Assembly: GCF_900104805.1 (NCBI RefSeq)
Contig: NZ_LT629751.1
Location: forward strand, 4,052,501 to 4,116,500
DNA length: 64,000 nucleotides
Direction of reading: 5' to 3'
DNA from: Pseudomonas oryzae
Lineage (GTDB): Bacteria; Pseudomonadota; Gammaproteobacteria; Pseudomonadales; Pseudomonadaceae
Below are positions 46,190-55,648 of this stretch, in pieces (within the stretch, counting starts at the first letter, position 1; each line of letters starts with the position of its first letter). The position numbers were made by a program, and so were the translations under genes. The notes under the pieces were generated by a model. It did not search any database. It was not told the origin of the DNA and saw only the letters and a program-made list of their open reading frames with translations.

Positions 46190-47505
46190 TCCTCGGCCTG
46201 ATTGCCCTGGCCATCACCCTGACCCTGCTGGCGCTGCGCGTGCACATCGGCATCACCATGCTGATCGGCGGCGCGGCCTGCTTCTGGGCGGTCAACGACG
46301 GCGACCTGTCCTCGCTGCTGTTCACCCTCAACAACCTGGCCTACTCGCGGCTGTCCAACTACGACCTGGCGGTGATCCCGCTGTTCGTGCTGATGGGCCA
46401 GTTCGCCACCCACGGCGGCCTGTCGCGCGCCATCTTCCGCTGTGCCGCCGCCTTCGTCGGCCACTGGAAGGGGGGCCTCGGCATGTCGGCGATCGGCGCC
46501 TGCGCCGGCTTCGGCGCCATCTGCGGCTCCTCGCTGGCCACCGCGGCGACCATGAGCCACGTCGCCCTGCCCGAGCTGCGCCGGCACAACTACTCCGGCC
46601 GCCTGGCCACCGCCACCGTGGCCTGCGGCGGCACCTTGGGCATCCTCATCCCGCCGTCGGTGCCGCTGATCATCTACGCGGTGCTGACCCAGGAGTCGAT
46701 CGCCAAGCTGTTCGTCGCCGCCGTCATCCCCGGCATCATCGCGGTGATCGGCTACATGATCGTGCTGCGCATCATGGTCGCCCGCGAGGGCTCCCACACC
46801 AGCGGCGCGGAGCCGGCCAGCAATGCCGAACGGCTGAAGGCCTTCGTCAGCGTGCTGCCGGTGATCGGCGTGTTCGTGGTGGTGATCGTCGGCATCTACG
46901 GCGGCTGGTCCAACCCCACCGAGGCCGCCTCGATCGGCGCCGCGGCCTGCGGCATCCTCGCCGTGCTCCAGGGCGGCATGCGCTGGGAGGGCATCCGCAC
47001 CAGCCTGCTCGGCACCGCCGAGACCACCGCGATGATCTTCCTCGTGCTGCTCGGCGCCGACCTGCTCAACTCCGGCCTGGCGCTGACCCAGATGCCCAGC
47101 GAGCTGGCCGAGTGGGTGAAGAACAGCGGCCTGGCGCCGATGCTGGTGCTGATCGCCATCCTCGCCCTGTACCTGTTCCTCGGCTGCGTGATGGACTCGC
47201 TGGCGATGATCCTGCTGACCATCCCGATCTTCTACCCGGTGATCATGGGGCTGGATTTCTTCGGCCTGGACGCCACCGAGAAGTCGATCTGGTTCGGCAT
47301 CCTCGCCCTGATGGTGGTGGAGATCGGCCTGGTGACGCCGCCACTGGGGATGAACCTGTTCATCGTCCAGCGCGCCGCCGGCAACGTGGCGCTGACCGAG
47401 ACCGCGCGCGGGGTGGTGCCCTTCCTGATGTCCGACCTGGCGCGCATCGTCCTGCTGGTGGCCTTCCCCGGCCTCAGCCTGTGGCTGCTGTCGGCCCTCG
47501 CCTGA
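46186..47505 (+). CDS. TRAP transporter large permease subunit (DctM family)
   Basis: This 439-residue, roughly 12-helix protein forms the sodium-driven channel of the TRAP system. It carries the DctM features GAICGSSLATAATMSHVALPEL and GTLGILIPPSVPLIIYAVLT. The ATG at 46186 overlaps the dctQ stop and follows GGAGG. A strong bidirectional terminator comes after it. Confidence 0.94.
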   Translation: MILGLIALAITLTLLALRVHIGITMLIGGAACFWAVNDGDLSSLLFTLNNLAYSRLSNYDLAVIPLFVLMGQFATHGGLSRAIFRCAAAFVGHWKGGLGMSAIGACAGFGAICGSSLATAATMSHVALPELRRHNYSGRLATATVACGGTLGILIPPSVPLIIYAVLTQESIAKLFVAAVIPGIIAVIGYMIVLRIMVAREGSHTSGAEPASNAERLKAFVSVLPVIGVFVVVIVGIYGGWSNPTEAASIGAAACGILAVLQGGMRWEGIRTSLLGTAETTAMIFLVLLGADLLNSGLALTQMPSELAEWVKNSGLAPMLVLIAILALYLFLGCVMDSLAMILLTIPIFYPVIMGLDFFGLDATEKSIWFGILALMVVEIGLVTPPLGMNLFIVQRAAGNVALTETARGVVPFLMSDLARIVLLVAFPGLSLWLLSALA

Positions 47506-47518
47506 GTCGCTGAACGCA

Positions 47519-47553
47519 CAAGGCCCCGCCCGGTATCGCCGGGCGGGGCCTTG
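47519..47553. terminator. Bidirectional terminator between dctM and thyA
   Basis: A perfect 15-bp stem (CAAGGCCCCGCCCGG/CCGGGCGGGGCCTTG, loop TATCG) sits between convergent genes, with a short T-rich tail on the plus strand. It marks the border between the catabolic genes and the core block. Confidence 0.75.
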
Positions 47554-47574
47554 TCGTTTGCGCGGGCGAAGGAA

Positions 47575-48369
47575 TCAGACCGCCACCGGCGCCTTGATGT
47601 GCGGGTGGCTCTGGTAGCCGACCAGCTCGAAGTCCTCGAAGCGGAAGGCGAACAGGTCCTTCACCGCCGGGTTGAGCTTCATGCTCGGCAGCGGGAAGGG
47701 CTCGCGCGACAGCTGCAGGTCGGTCTGCTCCAGGTGGTTGGCGTACAGGTGGCAGTCGCCGCCGGTCCAGATGAACTCGCCGGGCTGCAGGTCGCAGACC
47801 TGCGCCACCATCAGGGTCAGCAGGGCGTAGCTGGCGATGTTGAACGGCACGCCGAGGAAGATGTCGGCGCTGCGCTGGTACAGCTGGCAGGACAATTTGC
47901 CGTCGGCGACGTAGAACTGGAACAGCGCGTGGCACGGCGGCAGGGCCATCTGTTCGACCAGCGCCGGGTTCCACGCCGAGACGATCAGCCGGCGCGAGTC
48001 TGGATTGTTCCTGATCATCGCGATCAGGTTGGCGATCTGGTCGATCGACTCGCCGTTGGGCGCCGGCCACGAGCGCCACTGGTAGCCGTACACCGGGCCC
48101 AGTTCGCCGTTCGCATCGGCCCACTCGTCCCAGATGCTGACGCCGTTTTCCTTGAGGTAGCGGATGTTGGTCTCGCCCTTCAGGAACCACAGCAGCTCGT
48201 GGATGATCGATTTCAGGTGGCACTTCTTGGTCGTGACCAGCGGGAAGCCGTCGGCGAGGTCGAAGCGCATCTGGTGGCCGAACACGCTGTAGGTGCCGGT
48301 GCCGGTACGGTCGGCCTTGAAGGTGCCGGTCTCGCGCACGCGGCGCATCAGGTCGAGGTACTGTTTCAT
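47575..48369 (-). CDS. thyA: Thymidylate synthase
   Basis: This 264-residue enzyme methylates dUMP to dTMP with methylene-tetrahydrofolate. The catalytic Cys146 lies in [13 protein letters not shown], and [23 protein letters not shown] is fully conserved. The length equals that of E. coli ThyA. It is the last gene of the minus-strand TSUP-lgt-thyA group, set off from lgt by a REP cluster. Confidence 0.98.
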   Translation of the reverse strand: MKQYLDLMRRVRETGTFKADRTGTGTYSVFGHQMRFDLADGFPLVTTKKCHLKSIIHELLWFLKGETNIRYLKENGVSIWDEWADANGELGPVYGYQWRSWPAPNGESIDQIANLIAMIRNNPDSRRLIVSAWNPALVEQMALPPCHALFQFYVADGKLSCQLYQRSADIFLGVPFNIASYALLTLMVAQVCDLQPGEFIWTGGDCHLYANHLEQTDLQLSREPFPLPSMKLNPAVKDLFAFRFEDFELVGYQSHPHIKAPVAV

Positions 48370-48406
48370 CGGAGGGCTCGGCGAAAGAGGGGGGGAGTCT
48401 CAAGGG

Positions 48407-48518
48407 GCGTAGGGTAGAAAACTCGCGCAGCAATTTTCTACCGATTCCGGCCGAAAGGTGGGTAATCGCTGCGCGAGTTACCCACCCTGCGGGGCTGGTG
48501 AATGAATTCGCCCTACGC
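48407..48518. repeat. Composite REP cluster between thyA and lgt
   Basis: Two tandem hairpins, GGTAGAAAA/TTTTCTACC (48413-48442) and GGTGGGTAA/TTACCCACC (48457-48486), have mutually complementary loops (CTCGCGCAGC and GCTGCGCGAG). Outer arms GCGTAGGG (48407-48414) and CCCTACGC (48511-48518) enclose them. The right end contains the lgt TAG stop and a GGGCGAATTCATTC core. Confidence 0.8.
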
Positions 48519-49313
48519 GGTACGTCCGGCGCGCCGGTAGGCCCAGACCATCAGGCCGATGCCGCCGAGGATCATCGGCAGGCTGAGCAGCTGGCCCATG
48601 GTCAGCCAGCCGCCGGCCAGGTAGCCGAGCTGGGCGTCGGGCACGCGGACGAATTCGACCAGGAAGCGGAACAGGCCGTAGCAGGCGGCGAACAGGCCGG
48701 ACACCGCCATGGTCGGACGCGGCTTGCGCGAGTACAGCCAGAGGATGACGAACAGCGCCACGCCCTCCAGGGCGAACTGGTAGAGCTGCGAGGGGTGGCG
48801 GGCGAGCTGCGCCGGATCGCTCCACGCCGGGAACACCATGGCCCACGGCAGATCGGTGGGCTTGCCCCACAGCTCGGCGTTGATGAAGTTGCCGATGCGC
48901 CCGGCGCCCAGGCCGATCGGTACCAGCGGGGCGATGAAGTCGAGCAGCTGGAACAGGCTCTTGCCGTGGCGCCGGCCGAACCACCACATCGCCAGCATCA
49001 CGCCGAGGAAGCCGCCGTGGAACGACATGCCGCCTTCCCAGATGCGCAGCAGCCACAGCGGGTCGCGGATGAACTGCTCGAAGTTGTAGAACACCACGTA
49101 GCCGAAGCGGCCGCCGAGGACCACGCCGCAGGCGGCCCAGAACACCAGGTCGGAGAGGGTATCGCGGCTCCAGCTGGCGTCGAAGCGCGCCAGGCGCCGG
49201 CTGGCCAGCCACCAGGCGCCGCCGATGCCGACCAGGTACATCAGGCCGTACCAGTGGATCTTCAGCGGGCCGAGGGCGATGGCCACCGGGTCGATCTGCG
49301 GGTAAACCAGCAT
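48513..49313 (-). CDS. lgt: Prolipoprotein diacylglyceryl transferase
   Basis: This 266-residue inner-membrane enzyme transfers diacylglyceryl to the lipobox cysteine of prolipoproteins. The Lgt signature [15 protein letters not shown] is at about residues 138-152, and the HGGFLGVM motif precedes it. Seven hydrophobic segments are visible. Its TAG stop lies inside a REP element. It starts 9 bp after the TSUP gene. Confidence 0.97.
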   Translation of the reverse strand: MLVYPQIDPVAIALGPLKIHWYGLMYLVGIGGAWWLASRRLARFDASWSRDTLSDLVFWAACGVVLGGRFGYVVFYNFEQFIRDPLWLLRIWEGGMSFHGGFLGVMLAMWWFGRRHGKSLFQLLDFIAPLVPIGLGAGRIGNFINAELWGKPTDLPWAMVFPAWSDPAQLARHPSQLYQFALEGVALFVILWLYSRKPRPTMAVSGLFAACYGLFRFLVEFVRVPDAQLGYLAGGWLTMGQLLSLPMILGGIGLMVWAYRRAGRTA

Positions 49314-49322
49314 GTCAGGTCC

Positions 49323-50105
49323 TCAGAGCAGGAAATTCAGGCCGACGCAGAGCAGCAGCAGGGCGAACAGGCGCTTGAGCATCTGCGGCGACAGCTTGTG
49401 CGCCAGCTGCGCGCCGAAGCGGGCGAAGAACATCGAGGTGGCGGCGATGCCGACCATCGCCGGCAGGTAGACGAAGCCCAGGCTCCACTCCGGCAGCTGC
49501 GTTTCGTTGCGCCCCAGCCACATGAAGGTCAGTGCGCTGGCCACGGCGATCGGCAGGCCGCAGGCCGCCGAGGTGGCCACCGCCTGCTGCATCGACAGGC
49601 TGCGCCAGGTGAGGAAGGGCACGGTCAGCGAGCCGCCGCCGATGCCGATGATCGCCGAGGCCCAGCCGATCACCGTGCCGGCCACGCCGAGGCCGGTCTT
49701 GCCGGGCACGCTGCCGCTGGCCTTGGGCTGCAGGTTGAAGGCCATCTGCGCGGCCACGCTGATGGCGAACACGCCGATGACCTTCTGCAGCCATTCGCCC
49801 TGCAGCAGGGAGGCGGTCAGACCGCCGAGCAGGCTGCCGCCGAGGATGCCGACCGCCAGCCAGCGCACGATCTCCCAGCGCACCGCGCCGCGCTTGTGGT
49901 GGGCGCGGATCGAGTTGATCGAGGTGAAGGCGATGGTCGCCAGCGAGGTGCCGACCGCCATGTGGGTGAGCACTTCCGGGGCGAAGCCCTGGATCTGGAA
50001 GCTGTAGATCAGCACCGGCACGATGATCATGCCGCCGCCGACGCCGAACAGCCCGGCCAGCACACCGGCCGCGGCCCCCAGGATCAGGTAGATTACGAAC
50101 TCCAT
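49323..50105 (-). CDS. TSUP (TauE/SafE) family membrane transporter
   Basis: This 260-residue permease has about eight helices in two related halves, each with a glycine-rich motif (LFGVGGGMIIVP and IIGIGGGSLTVP). Family members move sulfite, sulfoacetate or other sulfur-containing anions, but the substrate here is unknown. The ATG at 50105 follows GGGGAG; a start nine codons upstream is possible. The position before lgt and thyA agrees with the Pseudomonas core order I recall. Confidence 0.93.
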   Translation of the reverse strand: MEFVIYLILGAAAGVLAGLFGVGGGMIIVPVLIYSFQIQGFAPEVLTHMAVGTSLATIAFTSINSIRAHHKRGAVRWEIVRWLAVGILGGSLLGGLTASLLQGEWLQKVIGVFAISVAAQMAFNLQPKASGSVPGKTGLGVAGTVIGWASAIIGIGGGSLTVPFLTWRSLSMQQAVATSAACGLPIAVASALTFMWLGRNETQLPEWSLGFVYLPAMVGIAATSMFFARFGAQLAHKLSPQMLKRLFALLLLCVGLNFLL

Positions 50106-50189
50106 TGCCACTCCCCGCAGGCAAAGCGGCATGGTAACGGATTGGGCGCTCGCGGCTCTAGGCTCCGGGCGAAAAGGCCCGGGCCGGGC

Positions 50190-52469
50190 TCAATTCTGCA
50201 CGCTGCCGCTGGGGGCGAGGATGCGGCTCAGGCCCAGGTTGCGCATGTGCAGCTGCAGGGTGCTGTGGATCAGCGGCGCGTGGTCGAGCGACAGCACCAG
50301 TTCGAGCAGCTCGCGCGCCTGCTCCAGGGACAGCTGGCGCAGCAGCCACTTGACCTTGGGCAGGTTGGTGGCGTTCATCGACAGTGAGTCGAAGCCCATC
50401 GCCATCAGCAGCATGGCGGCAATAGGGTCGCCGGCCATCTCGCCGCAGATGCTCACCGGCTTGCCGACGCTGTGCGCGTCGTCGACCACGCGCTTGAGCG
50501 CCTGCAGGATCGACGGGTGCAGGTAGTCGTAGAGGTTGGCCACCCGCGGGTTGTTGCGGTCGACCGCCAGCAGGTACTGGGTCAGGTCGTTGGAGCCGAC
50601 CGAGAGGAAGTCGACCTGGCGCGCCAGCTCGCGGGTCTGGAACACTGCGGCGGGGATCTCGATCATCACCCCGACCGGCGGCATGGGCACGTCGACGCCT
50701 TCCTCGCGCACCTCGCTCCAGGCGCGGTGCAGCAGGCGCTGCGCCTCCTCCAGCTCGGGCAGGCCGCTGATCATCGGCAGCAGGATGCGCAGGTTCTCCA
50801 GGCCCTCGCTGGCCTTGAGCATGGCGCGCGCCTGGACCAGGAAGATCTCCGGGTGGTCGAGGGTGACGCGGATGCCGCGCCAGCCGAGGAACGGGTTGTC
50901 TTCCTTGATCGGGAAGTAGGACAGCGCCTTGTCGCCGCCGATGTCGAGGGTGCGCATGGTCACCGGCAGCGGGTGGAAGGCCTTGAGCTGGTCGCGGTAG
51001 ATCGCCACCTGCTCCTTCTCGCTGGGGAAGCGCTCGTTGGTCATGAACGGCACTTCGCTGCGGTACAGGCCGACGCCCTCGGCGCCGCGCTCCTGGGCGC
51101 GGGCGATGTCGGCGAACAGGCCGGTGTTGACCCACAGCGGCATGCGGTGGCCGTCGAGGGTCTCGCAAGGCAGGCTGCGCAGGGCGTCGAGGCCGCGGTT
51201 GAGCTGGCGCTCTTCCTCGGCGATCTCGCTGAACTGGCGACGCAGGCCGGGCGAGGGGTTGGTGAACACGTCGCCGCGATTGCCGTCGACGATCAGCTCG
51301 ATGCCGTCGAGCATGGTGTAGGGCAGGTCGACCGCGCCCATCACCGTGGGGATGCCCATGGCGCGGGCGAGGATGGCGACGTGCGAGTTGCTCGAGCCGG
51401 TCACCGAGACCAGGCCGGTCAGCTTGCCGGGCGGCACCTCGCCGAGCATCGCCGGCGACAGCTCCTCGCTGACCAGGATGGTGTTGTCCGGGTAGACCAG
51501 CTTCTGCTGCCGCGCCTGCTGCAGGTAGGCGAGGATGCGTCGGCCGATGTCCTTGACGTCCGAGGCGCGCTCGCTGAGGTAGGCGTCGTCCATCAGCTCG
51601 AAGCGCTGCACGTGGCCGTTGACCACCTGGCGCAGGGCGCCCTGGGCCCACTGGCCGGTCTCGATGACCTTGATCACCTCGCCGGCGATCGAGGCGTCGT
51701 CGAGCATCATCAGGTAGACGTCGAACAGCGCGCGCTCTTCCTGGCGCAGCTGGGTGGAAAGGCGCGCGGACAGCTCGCGCATGTCCTTACGCACCGCCTC
51801 GATGGCGTTGTAGAAGTAGGCGATCTCGCCGTCGATGTCGTCGATCGGCCGGTCCGGCACCACCTCGAGGTCGGCCGGCGGCAGCACCACCACGGCGCTG
51901 CCGAGGGCCACGCCGGGCGAGCCGGGCACGCCGATGAAGCGGGTGTCGGGGGTGGCCTTGCCCTGCTTGCCGAGGCCGCGGATCGAGCCGGTGGCCTCGG
52001 CGTGGGCGATCACCCCGGCGAGCTGCGCGCTCATGGTGACCAGGAAGGCTTCCTCGCCCTCGTCGAACTGGCGGCGCTCCTTCTGCTGCACCACCAGCAC
52101 GCCCATCACCCGGCGGTGGTGGATGATCGGCGCGCCGAGGAACGAGGCGTAGCGCTCCTCGCCGGTCTCGGCGAAGTAGCGGAAGCGCGGGTGACTGGCG
52201 GCGTCCTCGAGGTTGAGCGGCTCCTCGCGGGTGCCGACCAGGCCGACCAGGCCCTCGCTGGGCGCCATGCTGACCTGGCCGATGGAGTCCTTGTTGAGGC
52301 CCTCGGTGGCCATCAGCACGAAGCGGTTGCTCTGCGGGTCAAGCAGGTACACCGAGCAGACCTGGGTGCCCATGGCTGCACGCACGCGCTCGACGATGAT
52401 CGCCAAGGCGGTGTCGAGATCCCGGGCGGCATTCACCTCCTGGATGATCTTGCGCAGCGTGTGGAGCAT
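50190..52469 (-). CDS. ptsP: Phosphoenolpyruvate-protein phosphotransferase PtsP (EI-Ntr)
   Basis: This 759-residue enzyme starts the nitrogen-related phosphotransferase chain. It has an N-terminal GAF domain (about 1-165) and a swivel domain with the phospho-histidine motif SSNSHVAILARAMGIP. The C-terminal PEP-binding barrel carries FPIKEDNPFLGWRGIR and VSICGEMAGDP. The ATG at 52469 gives the length I recall for P. aeruginosa PtsP. A TTG at 52475 sits better after GGAG (10 bases), so the start may be two codons earlier. Confidence 0.96.
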   Translation of the reverse strand: MLHTLRKIIQEVNAARDLDTALAIIVERVRAAMGTQVCSVYLLDPQSNRFVLMATEGLNKDSIGQVSMAPSEGLVGLVGTREEPLNLEDAASHPRFRYFAETGEERYASFLGAPIIHHRRVMGVLVVQQKERRQFDEGEEAFLVTMSAQLAGVIAHAEATGSIRGLGKQGKATPDTRFIGVPGSPGVALGSAVVVLPPADLEVVPDRPIDDIDGEIAYFYNAIEAVRKDMRELSARLSTQLRQEERALFDVYLMMLDDASIAGEVIKVIETGQWAQGALRQVVNGHVQRFELMDDAYLSERASDVKDIGRRILAYLQQARQQKLVYPDNTILVSEELSPAMLGEVPPGKLTGLVSVTGSSNSHVAILARAMGIPTVMGAVDLPYTMLDGIELIVDGNRGDVFTNPSPGLRRQFSEIAEEERQLNRGLDALRSLPCETLDGHRMPLWVNTGLFADIARAQERGAEGVGLYRSEVPFMTNERFPSEKEQVAIYRDQLKAFHPLPVTMRTLDIGGDKALSYFPIKEDNPFLGWRGIRVTLDHPEIFLVQARAMLKASEGLENLRILLPMISGLPELEEAQRLLHRAWSEVREEGVDVPMPPVGVMIEIPAAVFQTRELARQVDFLSVGSNDLTQYLLAVDRNNPRVANLYDYLHPSILQALKRVVDDAHSVGKPVSICGEMAGDPIAAMLLMAMGFDSLSMNATNLPKVKWLLRQLSLEQARELLELVLSLDHAPLIHSTLQLHMRNLGLSRILAPSGSVQN

Positions 52470-52516
52470 GGTCAAAGGTTGGGCGCTCCTCTAGTGGGTC
52501 GGCCTCGGTGGATGAT

Positions 52517-52996
52517 TCACTCGCGGATCGGCAGGCGTGGCGCCAGTTCCTTCAGCGCGCGGCGGTACACCTCGCGCTTGAAGGACACCACCTGGCCCAG
52601 CGGATACCAGTAGCTGACCCAGCGCCAGCCGTCGAATTCCGGCTTGCCGGTCAGGTCCATGCGCACGCGCTGCTCGTCGCCGGTCAGGTGCAGGAGGAAC
52701 CACTTCTGCTTCTGGCCGATGCACAGCGGCTGGCTGTGGGTGCGCACCAGACGCTGGGGCAGACGATAGCGCAACCAGCCGCGGGTACAGGCGAGGATGC
52801 GCACATCCTGCGGCTCGAGACCGACTTCCTCGTTCAATTCGCGAAACAGCGCATCTTCCGGCGACTCCTGCGGGTTGATGCCGCCCTGGGGGAACTGCCA
52901 GGCATCCTGGTTGATGCGTCGCGCCCACAGCACCTGGCCGACCTCATTGGCCAGGATGATGCCGACATTGGGTCGGAAGCCATCGGGATCGATCAC
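52517..52996 (-). CDS. rppH: RNA pyrophosphohydrolase
   Basis: This 159-residue Nudix enzyme removes pyrophosphate from mRNA 5' ends and so starts decay. The Nudix box [20 protein letters not shown] is at about residues 38-57. The start is a GTG at 52996 ([13 protein letters not shown] follows), preceded by GAGG. The much longer open frame upstream is a high-GC artefact. It is 47 bp before ptsP and likely in the same unit. Confidence 0.96.
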   Translation of the reverse strand: MIDPDGFRPNVGIILANEVGQVLWARRINQDAWQFPQGGINPQESPEDALFRELNEEVGLEPQDVRILACTRGWLRYRLPQRLVRTHSQPLCIGQKQKWFLLHLTGDEQRVRMDLTGKPEFDGWRWVSYWYPLGQVVSFKREVYRRALKELAPRLPIRE

Positions 52997-53138
52997 GGCA
53001 GACACCTCGAAACACATATGCCCGGATTGTTCCACAAAGCCCGTCACAGCGGCAACGCGCGCGCGTGGGCGCATGGGCAGTGCCGACAAAACGGGGTAAT
53101 CTTGGCCCTTCCTTGCACCTGTCTGAGAGAGCCTATCC

Positions 53139-53795
53139 GTGCGTCTGGCGTTGTTCGACCTCGACAATACCCTGCTGGCCGGCGACAGCGACCACGCCTG
53201 GGGCGACTGGCTGTGCCGGCGCGGCATCCTCGACGAAGCCAGCTACAAGGCGCGCAACGACGAGTACTACGAGGATTACCTGGCCGGCCGCCTGGACATC
53301 CAGGCCTACCTGAACTTCTGCCTGGCGGTGCTCGGCCAGTACGACCGCGCGCAGCTGGATGCCTGGCACCGCGAGTTCATGGCCGAGTGCATCGAGCCGA
53401 TCATCCTCGCCAAGGGCGAGGCGCTGCTCGCCGAGCACCGCGCCGCCGGCGACATGCTGGTGATCATCACCGCCACCAACCGCTTCGTCACCGGCCCGAT
53501 CGCCGCGCGGCTGGGCGTCGATGCCCTGCTTGCCACCGAGTGCGAGATGCAGGGCGGGCAGTACACCGGGCGCACCACCGACATCCCCTGCTTCCGCGAG
53601 GGCAAGGTCACCCGCCTGGAGCGCTGGCTGCTGGAGACCGGCATGAGCCTGGACGGCAGCTGCTTCTACAGCGACTCGCGCAACGACTTGCCGCTGCTCG
53701 AGCAGGTCGACAACCCGGTGGCGGTCGATCCCTGCCCGGAGCTGCGCGCCATCGCCGAGCAGCGCGGCTGGCCGGTGCTCTCGCTGCGCGGCTGA
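53139..53795 (+). CDS. HAD-family hydrolase, SerB-like
   Basis: This 218-residue phosphatase has the HAD motifs FDLDNTLL (Asp7, Asp9), the motif II threonine in IITATNRF and motif [13 protein letters not shown]. It resembles phosphoserine phosphatase-like proteins, and a histidinol-phosphatase role has been given to close relatives. The start is a GTG at 53139 after GAGAGAG. It is divergent from rppH. Confidence 0.9.
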   Translation: MRLALFDLDNTLLAGDSDHAWGDWLCRRGILDEASYKARNDEYYEDYLAGRLDIQAYLNFCLAVLGQYDRAQLDAWHREFMAECIEPIILAKGEALLAEHRAAGDMLVIITATNRFVTGPIAARLGVDALLATECEMQGGQYTGRTTDIPCFREGKVTRLERWLLETGMSLDGSCFYSDSRNDLPLLEQVDNPVAVDPCPELRAIAEQRGWPVLSLRG

Positions 53796-53814
53796 TGACC
53801 GCGGAGCACTGAAG

Positions 53815-53834
53815 ACGGCGCCTGCGGGCGCCGT
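53815..53834. terminator. Hairpin between convergent HAD and DUF2269 genes
   Basis: ACGGCGCC and GGCGCCGT pair over 8 bp with a 4-base loop, 19 bp after the HAD stop. The following CGTCGTTTG is only weakly T-rich. Confidence 0.5.
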
Positions 53835-53847
53835 CGTCGTTTGCGGC

Positions 53848-54315
53848 TCAGGCCGGCTTGGTGACCATCAGGAAGAAGATCACCACGAAGGCGGCGAAAG
53901 CCGGCCAGCCGAGGGCGAACCACCAGGCCATGTAGCGCCCGGCCACGGCCGGCAGCGGCGAGCCGTCGCGCTCGGCCTGCACGGCGAGGTCGCGCACGCG
54001 GATCTGCAGCCCGACCACCGGCAGCCAGCACAGCCCAGCCAGCACGTAGAGGACGAGGGTCAGCAGCAGCCAGTGCTGGCCGAGCGGCCAGCCGGCCAGG
54101 TGGACCATGGCCAGGCCGCTGAGCGGCTGGATGACAGCGGTGGGGGTGGTGAACAGCCAGTCGGCGGCGACCAGGTGGCGGAAGGTGGTGGCGATGGTCG
54201 CCACCTGCGCGCTCTTCCAGGCGCGCCAGGCGTAGTAGGCCGAGCCGAGGCCGGTGCCGAACAGCAGGGTGGAGGAGAGGATGTGCAGGGTCTTCAGCAG
54301 CAGGTAGAGGGTCAT
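53848..54315 (-). CDS. DUF2269 integral membrane protein
   Basis: This 155-residue protein has four hydrophobic segments (about 5-22, 45-68, 78-98 and 128-150) and the LKTLHILSSTLLFGTGLGSAYY opening of DUF2269. Its function is unknown. It overlaps the upstream epimerase/DoxX-like gene by ATGA, so the two are probably made together. Confidence 0.88.
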   Translation of the reverse strand: MTLYLLLKTLHILSSTLLFGTGLGSAYYAWRAWKSAQVATIATTFRHLVAADWLFTTPTAVIQPLSGLAMVHLAGWPLGQHWLLLTLVLYVLAGLCWLPVVGLQIRVRDLAVQAERDGSPLPAVAGRYMAWWFALGWPAFAAFVVIFFLMVTKPA

Positions 54316-55577
54316 GCTTCGCTCCGTCCGTGAGCGGGGGGCAGCCACAGCAGCCACAGGCTGACCGCCAGCAGCATCAGGTTCTTGCCGACGCCCTGGA
54401 AGGGATCGAACCAGTAGTGCGGCAGCAGCCAGGTGATCAGCGCCGTGTAGGCGAGCATCAGGGCGACCTGCGCCTGCAGCGCGCGGCGCCGCCAGCGCCG
54501 CCACAGCAGGCTGAGGCCCAGCGCGCCGTCGAGCAGGGCGCCGCCGAGCACGGCGATGCGCGCCGGCCAGCCGTCGATGCCGGCCTCGGCGAGGATGCGC
54601 AGGCCCCAGGCGAAGCCGGGGCCGAGGCAGGCCAGCGCGGTGCCCAGCCAGACCAGCACCAGCAGGGCGAGCAGCAGCGGCTGCAGGATCAGGCCGAGGC
54701 TGTGCGTCGCCTGCGGCCAGTCGTGCAGGTGCGTCTCCAGCGGCAGGCAGCGATGGCCGCAGGCCTCGGCCAGCGGCTCCGGCGAGGCGAGGTTGTCGCG
54801 CCGCGCCAGACGCAGGGTCTGACGGTTCAGCGCGCGCCAGCCGAGGCGCTCGCCGAGCCAGGCGCCGGCCAGCGCCAGCGGCCGCGGTAGCGCCCAGTAG
54901 TGGCCCGCCCCCCAGCCTTGGGCGGCGCGCAGGCGGTCGAGGATCTGGCCCATGCTCAGCGCTTCGGGGCCGACCAGCGCCAGGCTGCACGGCTGGGCCG
55001 GCCAGTGAGCGAGCAGGGCGAGCACCGCGCTGCACAGGTCGTCGACGTGCAGCGGCTGCAGGCGCGCGCGGTTGTCCAGCAGCGGCGTCCACGGCCAGGG
55101 CGACAGGCGCTGCAGCCAGCGGCTGCTGGCCGCGCCCGGGCCGAGCACCAGCGAGGGACGCAGCACCACGGCGGGGATGCCGAGGCCGAGCAGGTGGCGC
55201 TCGGCGGCGGCCTTGCTGGCGAGGAACTCGGTGTCCGGCGTCTCCTCGGCGCCGAGTGCGGAGATCTGCAGCACCCGCGCGCCGTGTGCGGCGGCCAGCT
55301 CGAACAGCGCGCAGGCGCCGAGGTGCTGGACCTCGTGCAGGCGGGCGCGGTCGCTGGACAGCAGGCCGGCGGCGTTGATCACCAGCTCGATGCCGGCCGG
55401 CCAGGCGCAGCTGCGCGGATCGCGGGCCAGTTCGGCGAGATCCAGCGCCAGCCAGTCGCCGGCGGCGGCCGGATCGGGCTGGCGCGCCGTGGCCAGCACC
55501 GAATGGCCGGCCGCGCGCAGCGCGACATGCAGGTGGCGGCCGATGAAGCCGCCGGCGCCGACCAGCAGGATGCGCAT
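54312..55577 (-). CDS. NAD(P)-binding epimerase-like protein with membrane C-terminus
   Basis: This 421-residue protein joins an extended SDR/atypical epimerase domain (about 1-285, Rossmann motif GAGGFIGRHLH at 8-18) to a C-terminal domain of about four membrane helices (about 300-415), probably DoxX-like. The fusion is seen in proteobacterial proteins of unknown substrate. The ATG at 55577 is eight bases after GGGAGG; a GTG two codons upstream is too close to that site. Confidence 0.88.
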   Translation of the reverse strand: MRILLVGAGGFIGRHLHVALRAAGHSVLATARQPDPAAAGDWLALDLAELARDPRSCAWPAGIELVINAAGLLSSDRARLHEVQHLGACALFELAAAHGARVLQISALGAEETPDTEFLASKAAAERHLLGLGIPAVVLRPSLVLGPGAASSRWLQRLSPWPWTPLLDNRARLQPLHVDDLCSAVLALLAHWPAQPCSLALVGPEALSMGQILDRLRAAQGWGAGHYWALPRPLALAGAWLGERLGWRALNRQTLRLARRDNLASPEPLAEACGHRCLPLETHLHDWPQATHSLGLILQPLLLALLVLVWLGTALACLGPGFAWGLRILAEAGIDGWPARIAVLGGALLDGALGLSLLWRRWRRRALQAQVALMLAYTALITWLLPHYWFDPFQGVGKNLMLLAVSLWLLWLPPAHGRSEA

Positions 55578-55648
55578 CAGCACAGCCTCCCGGTCGGACG
55601 GTGGAGCGTGGGGAACATGGCGATCACCTCCCTGTGATCAGGCCGGCT

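Noticed and set aside
50472-52613. 713-codon plus-strand frame opposite ptsP
   Set aside because: It is the antisense shadow of a highly conserved gene and has no motif of its own.
52997-53227. 77-residue N-terminal extension of RppH
   Set aside because: The extension has no family match. The GTG at 52996 has a ribosome site and gives the normal 159-residue enzyme.
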